Shown piece after piece: positions 1 through 6,555 of a stretch of DNA of 11,440 nt. The position numbers and the translations under genes are program-made. The notes under the pieces were generated by a model that had not been told where the DNA came from, made no database searches, and saw only the letters and a list, made by a program, of their open reading frames with translations. Location of the stretch: NCBI GenBank assembly GCA_002401225.1, contig NVSM01000011.1, forward strand, positions 51,038 through 62,477. The letters run 5' to 3'. The stretch comes from a bacterium (GTDB lineage: Bacteria > Planctomycetota > Phycisphaerae > Phycisphaerales > UBA1924). Numbering within the stretch: the stretch's first letter is position 1; each line of letters starts with the position of its first letter.

Positions 1-521
1 AACAACTGGTTGCTCTCACCAAGAGCATAATCCAAAGGCAACGCGTTGCGATCACGATCAATAATGATCTCACGCTCCCCAACACGAACCGCAGCCACCG
101 GTACACGCCAAGTCGCATCGATCTCGATCTCGCCATCGCTCGTCCAACGGGCTGTTGGCATGCCTTCGATCCACCCGGTATTCTTCAACGCCAACGCGGC
201 CTCTTTGAGCGGCGCCTGCGTAAGCCCACGCCCGCCTTGCACCGCGCGAGACAACAGCCGATCGATCGTGTCACGATCAGTGATCGGCATCCAGATCGAC
301 CCAACCGCATCGGTAGGCCATTCGATCAACACCTGCGCATTGGTCGGAACAACAAACGACGCTGCTTTCCGATCAAGCTCGCCAACGCCCATCGCTCCGC
401 CAACAAACGCACCGGCTCCAAGCACAACCACCACGCTGACGATCGCGATTCGTTTATTGCGATCGGCCCGGTCTTGGTTCAACTTGGCGGACTTCTTCTT
501 TGATGTTTTCTTTCGTGCCAT
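1..521 (-). CDS. ftsQ: FtsQ-like cell division protein (partial, C-terminus outside window)
   Basis: About 173 residues are visible, from an ATG at 521-519 to the window edge. The N-terminus is very basic (MARKKTSKKKSAK) and cytoplasmic by the positive-inside rule. It is followed by one hydrophobic segment, about residues 25-47 (IAIVSVVVVLGAGAFVGG), and then an extracytoplasmic region. Near residues 120-160 the pattern 'K.TGWIE...ARW..DGEIEI...WRVPVAAV', then 'IIIDRDRNALP', resembles the end of the FtsQ POTRA domain and the start of its beta domain (bitopic protein of the FtsQ-FtsB-FtsL divisome complex). The start lies 18 bp after the ddl stop, with GAGAG just upstream, so it is translated in the same operon. 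The order murC-murB-ddl-ftsQ is that of the classical dcw cluster, which supports the call more than the weakly conserved sequence does. FtsQ diverges strongly between phyla, and no catalytic residue is expected. Confidence 0.75.
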   Translation of the reverse strand, partial: MARKKTSKKKSAKLNQDRADRNKRIAIVSVVVVLGAGAFVGGAMGVGELDRKAASFVVPTNAQVLIEWPTDAVGSIWMPITDRDTIDRLLSRAVQGGRGLTQAPLKEAALALKNTGWIEGMPTARWTSDGEIEIDATWRVPVAAVRVGEREIIIDRDRNALPLDYALGESNQL

Positions 522-539
522 GATTCTCTCGCAAACTCT

Positions 540-1505
540 TTATGAAGTGGAAACCGAAGGTGAAATATCGTGTTCATTGCGTGCACAATGCACCAAATGG
601 GCACACAACTGCGCCAGCCCCATGCCCGACTCGCCCGCAGCCATCGGCATCAGCGATGTCCGCGTGAAACCCGGCATAGTGTTCAGCTCAAGCAGTGTCC
701 ATTGCCCGTCGTCGCTGAGCAAAAAATCAACGCGTGCCAAATGGCGAACACCCAATGTATTGCACAGCCTCAACGCCTGCTCTTGAATCCCAGCAACCGT
801 TTCATCGGGCAGATCGGGGTTGAGCGTATAAATTGTATCCTTGCGTGCATATTTGGCTTCAAAGTCGTACACGCCCTGCGCCGGACAGATCTCGATCAAA
901 GCCAACGCCTGCAACTTGCCCGCATCATCGCAAAGCACTGATGCCGTCAGTTCACGCCCTTGGATCATCTGCTCGACCATATATACCCGATTCGGATTGG
1001 TCTTCGCATCTTCTCGAACCGCTGCCGATGCACGATCCCAATCTTGCTGATCAAAGCACAGATGAAGCCCAACACTCGACCCATCAGACACCGGCTTGAT
1101 CACCACTGGCAATACCAATGGGCACACAGAACCATCACTATGGCCATCACCATGATCAAAGATCACCGCATCGGGCGTTGGGATCGAACATTTGATCGCA
1201 ATCCGTTTGGTTCCCATCTTGTCCATCGCCAGCTGCGAAGCAATCGCCTTACTCCCAACAAATGCGATTTTGGCTTGCTCAAGCAACACCTGAAGCTCGC
1301 CGCCCTCACCAAATCGACCATGCAACGCAGGAAAAACAACATCGCAATCCCAAGATTGAATCTCATCGAGCGTTGGTCGATCGACAATCTCAAGCCTTGC
1401 ATCAAGCCCGGCCTCGATGCACGCCTGATGGATCGCGGTCGCGCTCTTGATCGAAACTTCTCGTTCTGCATCTGGGCCGCCACCGAGAACAATCACACTG
1501 GTCAT
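540..1505 (-). CDS. ddl: D-alanine--D-alanine ligase
   Basis: Cytoplasmic ATP-grasp enzyme that joins two D-Ala with ATP to give the dipeptide MurF adds to UDP-MurNAc-tripeptide. It is 321 residues long, near the family norm. Visible motifs are the N-terminal GGG..AEREVS (Glu14 matches catalytic E. coli DdlB Glu15), LHGRFGEGG (61-69), VIKPVSDGSSVGL (135-147, Ser143 matching Ser150), YDFEAKY (213-219) and LLELNTMPGFT (271-281). Asp260, Glu273 and Asn275 are in metal-ligand positions. Tyr219 matches DdlB Tyr216. Keeping Tyr there (Phe in D-Ala-D-Lac ligases such as that of Leuconostoc) predicts D-Ala-D-Ala as product, hence ordinary vancomycin-binding stems. The ATG overlaps the murB stop as ATGA (1505-1502), and a GGAGG lies 6 nt upstream inside murB, which fixes the start and suggests translational coupling. 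Confidence 0.96.
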   Translation of the reverse strand: MTSVIVLGGGPDAEREVSIKSATAIHQACIEAGLDARLEIVDRPTLDEIQSWDCDVVFPALHGRFGEGGELQVLLEQAKIAFVGSKAIASQLAMDKMGTKRIAIKCSIPTPDAVIFDHGDGHSDGSVCPLVLPVVIKPVSDGSSVGLHLCFDQQDWDRASAAVREDAKTNPNRVYMVEQMIQGRELTASVLCDDAGKLQALALIEICPAQGVYDFEAKYARKDTIYTLNPDLPDETVAGIQEQALRLCNTLGVRHLARVDFLLSDDGQWTLLELNTMPGFTRTSLMPMAAGESGMGLAQLCAHLVHCARNEHDISPSVSTS

Positions 1506-2455
1506 CGTTCGCCTCCGATCGACTCGTGATCAATTTCATCGCTCCAAATCACCAGTTCACGATCGAGCGCCACCCCAAAGCGATCGAACACACTCGTTTG
1601 CACCTGCCCGATCAACGCGATGACATCGCGAGCGTTAGCATCTTTGGTCGTGGTGATGAAGTTGGCATGCACATCCGAGACTACCGCCCCGCCGACCCGC
1701 ATGCCTTTGCATCCTGCCTGATCGATGAGCATCCCCGCACCAATCCGTTCGCCAACAGGCTCGCCAGCTTCACCAATCGAATCGATCACCTGCATCAAAA
1801 CCGGATTCTTAAACACACACCCCGCCGATTTATCCGCCAAAGGCTGCGACTTCGCCTTATACGCCATGCACCGATCGCGCGACGCCTTGATCTCGTCATG
1901 ATCACCAGGAGAAAGTTCAAACACAACCTCCGTCACAATCAAGTGATTCAAGCGTGACTGGCGATATCCAAAGTCGATCTGTGACCCTTCATAGGTATGC
2001 GTTCGTCCTGCCCGATCGATCGCAGAGATCGCAAGCACCCGATCGCTCATCGAACCAAACGCCCCGCCCGCATTCATGATCGCCGCGCCCCCCACCGTCG
2101 CCGGAATCCCCGCAAGCACTTCAAGCCCGCCAAGGCTGGCTTTGACACATCGGTTGATCAACCCAGGCAGCGCAACGCCCGCACCGGCCCGAACAACCCC
2201 GGTTGTTTGATCGATCTCAATGTTTCGAAATCCATCGGTCTGCAATGAAACCACCAAGCCCGAAACGCCTTCGTCATCCACAAGCAGGTTGGCACCCTCG
2301 CCTAAGACTCTGAACTCATCGTCGATCTCCAAGCATGCGATTAGATCAGCCGAGGATTCAGGCTTGGCCAATCGTGCTGCTCGCCCGCCGATATGAAACC
2401 AGGTCGGGATCTGCGCATTGTGTTCGATCTCAAGTTGTTTGGCTACTCCACTCAA
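1502..2455 (-). CDS. murB: UDP-N-acetylenolpyruvoylglucosamine reductase
   Basis: Cytoplasmic FAD enzyme that reduces UDP-GlcNAc-enolpyruvate with NADPH to UDP-MurNAc, the step before MurC. It has 317 residues. The FAD-binding part shows VLGEGANLLVDDEG (50-63) and GLEVLAGIPATVGGAAIMNAG (110-130, the PCMH-type flavin site). The substrate domain shows YRQS (164-167), SAGCVFKNP (210-218) and GMLIDQAGCKG...GGAVVSDVHANFI (241-267). Glu300 sits where the C-terminal catalytic Glu is expected. The proton-donating Ser of the usual GS.FKNP motif is Cys213 here; Cys at this site occurs in natural MurB proteins and is likely functional. The only usable start is TTG (2455-2453), which overlaps the murC stop as TTGA; no in-frame ATG or GTG precedes the conserved region. 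Coupling to murC translation is therefore likely. Confidence 0.95.
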   Translation of the reverse strand: MSGVAKQLEIEHNAQIPTWFHIGGRAARLAKPESSADLIACLEIDDEFRVLGEGANLLVDDEGVSGLVVSLQTDGFRNIEIDQTTGVVRAGAGVALPGLINRCVKASLGGLEVLAGIPATVGGAAIMNAGGAFGSMSDRVLAISAIDRAGRTHTYEGSQIDFGYRQSRLNHLIVTEVVFELSPGDHDEIKASRDRCMAYKAKSQPLADKSAGCVFKNPVLMQVIDSIGEAGEPVGERIGAGMLIDQAGCKGMRVGGAVVSDVHANFITTTKDANARDVIALIGQVQTSVFDRFGVALDRELVIWSDEIDHESIGGER

Positions 2456-3969
2456 CCACGCTCTCCATCAAGATAGCCCTTGCCGATTTTCCATACCGGG
2501 CCCGCACCCATCACCACGAGCAAATCGCCCGGCCGACACAGGTTCTCAAGCTGCTCGATAATCGCCTCAAACGGATACAAGTGCATCGCCCGCACGCCTC
2601 GGGCGCGGAGCTTATCGACCAGATCCGCCGAACTCACCCGGTGCTTTTCGATCTCCGAATCTCGCACAAAGTAAATGTGAGGCACAATCACAATGTCCGC
2701 GTGCTCAAAGCTCGTTGCAAACTCGTCTAAGAAAAACCGTGTCCGCGAATGCTGGTGAGGCTGAAACACACAAATCAATCGCCCGCCCGCCTTCTTCGGA
2801 TCTTCTCGCTGGGCAAGCGCACGCAGCGTCGCATCGATCTCCGTAGGATGATGCCCGTAATCGTCATACACCCGCACCCCATCGCGCGTTCCGAGCAGCT
2901 GCAAGCGTCGATCAAGACCCGTGAAGGCTTCGAACGATTTCGCCATCAGCACACCATCCGCCCCCACCGATCGACCAAGCGCATACGCCATCGCCGAGTT
3001 GAACGCGTTATGCTCGCCCGGCATACCCAATGCCCACGCCCGTTGCGTCCCGTCTGGCTCACGAATCGAAACCTGACCCGTCGTCGGCTCATACCCAATC
3101 ACCCAATCGGCAGCCGGGTTAAAACCAATCGTCTCAACAACACACTTGAGCCCCGCTGTCACCTCGCGCCGATGGGCACCATCGTGGGCGATAATCAACT
3201 TGCCGCCATCATCCGACGAAGCGATCAGCTGAGCAAACTCGGCGAACGCTTCGACCACCGCATCAAGCGTGCCATAAATATCAAGATGATCCGCTTCGAT
3301 CTGCCCGATCGACGCAACGGTTGGACGAAGATGATGGAACGAACGGTTAAACTCGCACGCTTCTGCGAGCAGCACGCCCGATCGCCCCGTCCAATCACCA
3401 ACCGGAATCTTCGCGTGCCCGATCCGATATCCACCAGCTGCATCGTTCTCCGCGAGCGCACCATTGGCGAGTTGATTACAAGTCGCACCAACAATCACCG
3501 AAGGCTCAATCTTCGCATCAGTCAACGCACACCCGAGCATCGCCGTCGTCGTGCTTTTACCATGCGTCCCGGCGATCGCGATCCCGGTCCGCCCACGCAT
3601 ACAGACCCCGAGCGCTTCGGGATAGCTCATGATCATCAACCCGCGGCGGGTCGCTTCGATCATCATCGCATGATCAGGCTTGATCGCAGCCGACGCGATG
3701 ACAACATCAACATCCTCAGGCAACTGATCCGCATCTTCGTTGAACCCCACCGCGATCGCTGCTTGAGAGAGCGCGTCAGTCACTGGCGAAGGCGTCGAAT
3801 CACACCCACGAATCTCAAGACCCGCCTCGCCCAACAGCCGAGCGAGCGCGGACATCCCACATCCACCGATTCCGATGAGAAAAGGGCGATGCCCACCAAG
3901 TTCAATCGTGAGCCGAGAACTCTGGGCAGCATTGGTCGAGATGTCTGATTTTCCGGGCGTTTTCACCAT
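2452..3969 (-). CDS. murC: UDP-N-acetylmuramate--L-alanine ligase
   Basis: Cytoplasmic Mur ligase that adds L-Ala to UDP-MurNAc with ATP, the first amino acid of the peptidoglycan stem. It has 505 residues and three domains. The N-terminal UDP-binding Rossmann domain holds IGIGGCGMSALARLL (32-46). The central ATPase domain holds the P-loop GTHGKSTTT (134-142), with Ser in place of the usual first Thr, then EACEFNRSF (203-211), IEADHLDIYG (224-233) and PGEHNAFNSA (317-326). The C-terminal domain holds GLDRRLQLLG (351-360), DDYGHHPTE (369-377), VFQPHQHSRTRFF (401-413) and GDLLVVMGAGPVW (481-493). EACE for EADE, and GQIEADH for the usual TNIEADH, are variants I associate with planctomycete MurC (from memory). 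It starts the murC-murB-ddl-ftsQ run. Its ATG has no visible Shine-Dalgarno, a TAG lies three codons upstream, and an inverted repeat ends on it. Confidence 0.96.
   Translation of the reverse strand: MVKTPGKSDISTNAAQSSRLTIELGGHRPFLIGIGGCGMSALARLLGEAGLEIRGCDSTPSPVTDALSQAAIAVGFNEDADQLPEDVDVVIASAAIKPDHAMMIEATRRGLMIMSYPEALGVCMRGRTGIAIAGTHGKSTTTAMLGCALTDAKIEPSVIVGATCNQLANGALAENDAAGGYRIGHAKIPVGDWTGRSGVLLAEACEFNRSFHHLRPTVASIGQIEADHLDIYGTLDAVVEAFAEFAQLIASSDDGGKLIIAHDGAHRREVTAGLKCVVETIGFNPAADWVIGYEPTTGQVSIREPDGTQRAWALGMPGEHNAFNSAMAYALGRSVGADGVLMAKSFEAFTGLDRRLQLLGTRDGVRVYDDYGHHPTEIDATLRALAQREDPKKAGGRLICVFQPHQHSRTRFFLDEFATSFEHADIVIVPHIYFVRDSEIEKHRVSSADLVDKLRARGVRAMHLYPFEAIIEQLENLCRPGDLLVVMGAGPVWKIGKGYLDGERG
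2461..2466 (-). promoter_or_regulatory. Ribosome binding site deciding the TTG start of murB
   Basis: On the minus strand GGAGAG lies 5 nt upstream of the TTG at 2455-2453, inside the last codons of murC. With the TTGA stop/start overlap, this supports TTG as the true murB start even though it is a weak codon. Confidence 0.6.
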
Positions 3970-4014
3970 ACAAGACTATCGTCATAACCCGCCGATGAAC
4001 ACCAAAGTCTTGTA
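3969..4014 (-). promoter_or_regulatory. Inverted repeat abutting the murC start codon
   Basis: TACAAGACT and AGTCTTGTA form a perfect 9-bp inverted repeat (3969-3977 with 4006-4014) around a 28-base spacer. In the minus-strand transcript the second arm ends on the A of the murC ATG. A further ATCG/CGAT pairing can stack inside it with an asymmetric bulge. There is no U-run, so it is not an intrinsic terminator. It may be an mRNA hairpin that hides the murC start, or a dyad protein-binding site in the 77-bp gap after the M16-like gene. The repeat is directly visible; its role is inferred. Confidence 0.45.
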
Positions 4015-4046
4015 CTTGTTCGAGCCTATATTCGCATTGAACCCGA

Positions 4047-5300
4047 TCAAAGACCAGCCGGGGCGTTGAGTGCGTCTGGGCCGAGCGTTTGAATCGTCGG
4101 CGTGCCCATCTCTCGGCGTTTGAGATACGAGTTCAACTCATCGAGCCCAACACCGTTCACCTTGTCAATAATCTCATCGAGGGTCCGCGTCCGACCAAGA
4201 TTCAAATAATCCCCAGCGATCGCCGACGCCCGCGCGCCCGTCGACTCGCCCGCAAAGATCACTCGGCTCTTAAGCCCGGTCTTCGCACGCACCAACTCTT
4301 CTTCTGTGACATTGCCCTCGCCAATCCGCTGGATCTCGCTGATCAAAACATCGAGCGACTCCTGCGCCCGCTCGGGGGTCGTGCCAACATAGTTCGACAC
4401 CACACCTCGCTCCTTGTCTGCCCGCATCGATGCACTCACGGTATAGCACAGCCCACGCTTTTCACGCACCTCAGTAAACAGCCGCCCAGACATCCCGCCA
4501 GACAACACCGAGATCACCATCTTCTCAAGCATCGAATCTGCATGCCCTTCATGAGGCGCATCATGCACAACCAAGATCTGCACCTGGTTCGATTCATCTT
4601 CGATATGTGCGTACCCACGAGCAGGGTTGCCTTGTGCCGCAGGCTGTTTCACGCTTCCAGACCAGTCGCAAGTAAGCGATTCGATCTGTTCTATTACCGC
4701 AGCAGGATCGAAGTCGCCCGCAACCGAGATCACCGAACCCGTTGGCTTGGCATGATCTTTCCACCATGCACAAAGCGCGTCATGCGTAAGATTTTGTACG
4801 CCTTCAACCGTGCCCAATGTGTCCCGATTAAACGGCGTAGGCAAATGGCGCAATCTCGCAGCCAGCGCGGTGCGTTGTTGCGGATCATCCGCGAGTGATT
4901 CAATCGCTTGCGATGCAAGCTCGCATGATGGAGCAAACGAATCGCTCGCCATCATCGGATTCCGAATCATGTCAACAAGCATCGGGATCGCTTGATCAAT
5001 CCGATTCCCGATCATCGAAGCCGAGAGTTGTGTGTACCGAATTGAGTTGCTCAGGTCGCGCAACGCACCGACATGATCAAACGCATCCGCCTGTGCTTTG
5101 GAATCGAGCGAACCAGCGCCGCGCATCAACATCTCTGCGCACACACTCGAAGTTCCCAAATTGTGGATATCTTCAAACACCGCGCCCGCCGGCACAAGCC
5201 AACGCATCGCTGCCGACTGCACGCCGCTCATTGGCTCGGTGATGATCACCAATCCGTTTGTGCAGGTGTGTGTTTCGATTGTGTTAAGTGCGCTGGCCAT
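4047..5300 (-). CDS. M16 peptidase-fold protein with degenerate zinc site
   Basis: A 417-residue protein with the two-domain fold of bacterial M16B peptidases (processing-peptidase beta-like). The N-terminal domain opens with NGL.II.E and LVPAGAVFED, as in the family. Where active members have HxxEH it reads SVCAE (52-56, in LGTSSVCAEMLMRGAG), so both His ligands and the catalytic Glu are gone. Glu134 in ELASQAIESLADDP may match the distal zinc ligand. The C-terminal domain keeps GGMSGRLFTEVREKRGLCYTV (within 268-288), including Arg279 and Tyr286, the substrate-binding R/Y pair. This is the pattern of the non-catalytic subunit in heterodimeric M16 enzymes; no partner gene lies in the window. 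There is no signal peptide or membrane segment. AGGAG sits 5 nt before the ATG. It lies 77 bp upstream of murC on the same strand, where other dcw clusters usually have murG or ftsW. The target is unknown. Confidence 0.85.
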   Translation of the reverse strand: MASALNTIETHTCTNGLVIITEPMSGVQSAAMRWLVPAGAVFEDIHNLGTSSVCAEMLMRGAGSLDSKAQADAFDHVGALRDLSNSIRYTQLSASMIGNRIDQAIPMLVDMIRNPMMASDSFAPSCELASQAIESLADDPQQRTALAARLRHLPTPFNRDTLGTVEGVQNLTHDALCAWWKDHAKPTGSVISVAGDFDPAAVIEQIESLTCDWSGSVKQPAAQGNPARGYAHIEDESNQVQILVVHDAPHEGHADSMLEKMVISVLSGGMSGRLFTEVREKRGLCYTVSASMRADKERGVVSNYVGTTPERAQESLDVLISEIQRIGEGNVTEEELVRAKTGLKSRVIFAGESTGARASAIAGDYLNLGRTRTLDEIIDKVNGVGLDELNSYLKRREMGTPTIQTLGPDALNAPAGL

Positions 5301-5440
5301 GAAAACTCCTCGATGAACGATTCAAATACGATCAATGTGAAATACGAACACCGATGCGTTCGCATGGGTGATTGTTCGCATCGTTTGCGTAAAAAACTGT
5401 TGTTAGGCACAAAGATCTACAAACGATCTTGCACGATTCT

Positions 5441-5471
5441 GGTGCGATCATGGTGCGATCATGGTGCGAAC
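5441..5471. repeat. Short tandem repeat, 11-bp unit
   Basis: GGTGCGATCAT occurs at 5441-5451 and 5452-5462, followed by GGTGCGAAC at 5463-5471, giving two full units and most of a third. The preceding GCACGATTCT is a weaker relative. An 11-bp period is close to one helical turn, so copies would face the same side of the DNA, as in multi-site operators. It could also be simple replication slippage. Confidence 0.6.
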
Positions 5472-5680
5472 TGCATCGAATTGCACACGAAGTCGTCTTT
5501 GCATGCTTTTTGGTTATTCATGGCGATGCGCAACGCGCTCAATCGCAACACACGCGCATCGAATCAACTCTCCATTCAAAAACCACACCACACCCACTCT
5601 TTGCACACTCGAATACAAACGCACCTCTGATGTGTTGATGCGCATGAATCACAACGCAAATACGAACTGTACATTCGTGT

Positions 5681-5692
5681 TTGTGCGCACAA
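5681..5692. repeat. 12-bp perfect palindrome, same family as 5734-5747
   Basis: TTGTGCGCACAA is a perfect inverted repeat. It shares TTGTGCGC/GCACAA ends with the 14-bp palindrome about 50 bp further on, as expected of paired sites for a dimeric DNA-binding protein. No regulator can be named from the sequence. Confidence 0.5.
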
Positions 5693-5733
5693 CAGGTGCG
5701 CAACAACGCGATCATTGAGCTCCATGCGCCTCG

Positions 5734-5747
5734 TTGTGCGCGCACAA
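5734..5747. repeat. 14-bp perfect palindrome, same family as 5681-5692
   Basis: TTGTGCGCGCACAA is a perfect palindrome, identical to the 12-bp one except for two extra central bases. Centres lie about 54 bp apart, near five helical turns. It is about 150 bp upstream of the predicted histone-like promoter. A candidate operator; function inferred only. Confidence 0.5.
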
Positions 5748-5881
5748 ACCAACGGAAGTGTTTATGAGCGCGCACGATGCGTTGTATTGATGTATGCTGA
5801 TGATCACACGAAGAAATGCGCAAGGTTCGCGCACTTCTTCAAGGAATCACACACAACACACCGATGAGTTGTGCAGATAGG

Positions 5882-5910
5882 TTGACAAGCGTTTGTAGTT
5901 GACCGATATT
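5882..5910 (+). promoter_or_regulatory. Predicted sigma-70-type promoter of the histone-like gene
   Basis: A perfect -35 TTGACA (5882-5887) is followed after 17 bp by GATATT (5905-5910, 4 of 6 matches to TATAAT). Transcription would begin near 5917, leaving a leader of about 65 nt before the ATG at 5981. GTTGAC recurs at 5898-5903, inside the spacer. Confidence 0.6.
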
Positions 5911-5924
5911 TATCGTGAACAAAC

Positions 5925-5959
5925 CGCTTCAAAGTGAAGCGACACGATGAAGCAACACG
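5925..5959 (+). promoter_or_regulatory. 5' leader hairpin and direct repeat before the histone-like gene
   Basis: CGCTTCA (5925-5931) and TGAAGCG (5935-5941) form a perfect 7-bp stem with a 3-base loop, within about 10 nt of the predicted transcript 5' end. TGAAGCGACACG (5935-5946) is repeated as TGAAGCAACACG (5948-5959), 11 of 12 matching, so the second copy could compete for the same left arm. It may protect the mRNA 5' end or switch between two folds; both roles are inferred. Confidence 0.4.
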
Positions 5960-5980
5960 GAACCAACGAGGAGCCTAAAA

Positions 5981-6415
5981 ATGGCGAAGAAAAAAGCAAA
6001 GAAAAAAGTAGCTAAAAAAGCTACGCGTAAAAAAACCGCAAAGAAAAAAGCAACCAAGAAAAAGGTAGCTAAAAAGGCAACCAAAAAGAAAGCCACTAAG
6101 AAAAAAGCAACCAAAAAGAAGGTAGCCAAGAAGGCAACCCGCAAGAAGACCGCCAAGAAGAAGGCGACTAAGAAAAAAGCGACAAAGAAAAAGACCACTA
6201 AAAAGAAGGCCACAAAGAAAAAAGTAGCCAAGAAGAAGACTACGAAGAAAAAGGCCACTAAGAAAAAGACTACGAAAAAGAAAGCAACCAAGAAAAAGGT
6301 AGCTAAAAAGGCCACAAAGAAGAAGGCCACCAAGAAAAAAGCCACTAAAAAGAAGGCTACAAAGAAGAAAGCCACCAAGAAGAAAGCGACCCGTAGGAAA
6401 GCCACTCGCCGATAA
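5981..6415 (+). CDS. Lys-rich histone H1-like DNA-binding protein
   Basis: A 144-residue protein built, after Met1, only from Lys, Ala, Thr, Val and Arg: 79 Lys and 6 Arg by hand count, no acidic or aromatic residue. It is an array of the pentapeptide KKKAT with variants KKKTT and KKKVAKKAT, ending ATRRKATRR. Such proteins (chlamydial HC2, the AlgP C-terminal tail, eukaryotic H1 tails) are disordered, bind nucleic acid by charge and compact or organise the nucleoid. No globular domain is present, so it is tail only. One 22-residue module, residues 7-28, recurs exactly at 45-66. GAGGAG lies about 7 nt before the ATG. It is the only plus-strand gene, with its own promoter and terminator, so expression is likely independent and high. 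The DNA-binding role is inferred from composition. The antisense frame is open only because AAA/AAG codons give no stops in reverse. Confidence 0.85.
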   Translation: MAKKKAKKKVAKKATRKKTAKKKATKKKVAKKATKKKATKKKATKKKVAKKATRKKTAKKKATKKKATKKKTTKKKATKKKVAKKKTTKKKATKKKTTKKKATKKKVAKKATKKKATKKKATKKKATKKKATKKKATRRKATRR

Positions 6416-6478
6416 GTGAGCGGGCCGCGACCGGGCAATCTGTTGGGACCCGGTGTATTTCAAATAACTACAAACGCC

Positions 6479-6509
6479 CGGGACTGATCGAAAGATCAGT
6501 CCCGTTTTT
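6479..6509 (+). terminator. Intrinsic terminator of the histone-like gene
   Basis: An 11-bp perfect stem, CGGGACTGATC with GATCAGTCCCG, closes a GAAA tetraloop (6490-6493) and is followed by TTTTT (6505-6509). It lies 63 bp after the stop codon. A smaller hairpin, ACCGGG/CCCGGT (6430-6435 with 6449-6454), precedes it. The reverse direction has the stem but no good U-run, so it would end the converging minus-strand gene less well. Confidence 0.9.
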
Positions 6510-6555
6510 CATTTGTGTTTTCCGTTTCTGTTTGGGTGCCCCGCACCAACTGGCA

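Larger units (their letters stand above)
5301..5880. other. Gene-poor divergent intergenic region rich in palindromes
   Basis: About 580 bp between the divergent M16-like and histone-like genes. I see no credible coding sequence: the short open frames carry no known motif and have erratic composition. No tRNA, rRNA or recognisable structured RNA was found, and no TTATCCACA-type DnaA box. It contains repeated TGCGCA palindromes (5527, 5639, 5684, 5697, 5817), TGCGCGCA at 5737, two longer palindromes, an 11-bp tandem repeat, and ATGCG-TT-CGCAT near 5354. It must hold the promoter of the M16-like gene, but I could not pick one with confidence. Confidence 0.6.

Noticed and set aside
46..786. 246-codon plus-strand open frame across ftsQ and ddl.
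   Set aside because: It is antisense to two recognised genes, spans their junction and shows no family motif.
2749..3948. 399-codon plus-strand open frame inside murC.
   Set aside because: Its Arg/His/Pro-rich product has no motif and lies wholly opposite a clearly recognised murC.
5441..5471. Possible CRISPR-like or satellite array.
   Set aside because: The 11-bp units are contiguous, with no spacers and fewer than three full copies.
5539..5823. 94-codon minus-strand open frame, rich in Cys and His, in the intergenic region.
   Set aside because: It needs a TTG start, has no ordered metal-binding pattern, and its Cys/His content follows from the TGCGCA/TGTGC-rich DNA.
5301..5980. Possible replication origin, given the intergenic length and nearby yidC-mnmE.
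   Set aside because: No DnaA-box cluster or AT-rich unwinding tract was seen, and dnaA, rpmH, rnpA, mnmG and parAB are absent from the window.
5929..6438. Long minus-strand open frame opposite the histone-like gene, rich in Phe, Leu, Val and Ala.
   Set aside because: It is the reverse of AAA/AAG-GCN-ACN codons, which cannot make stops; a second antisense frame is open for the same reason, and the plus-strand gene has its own ribosome site, promoter and terminator.
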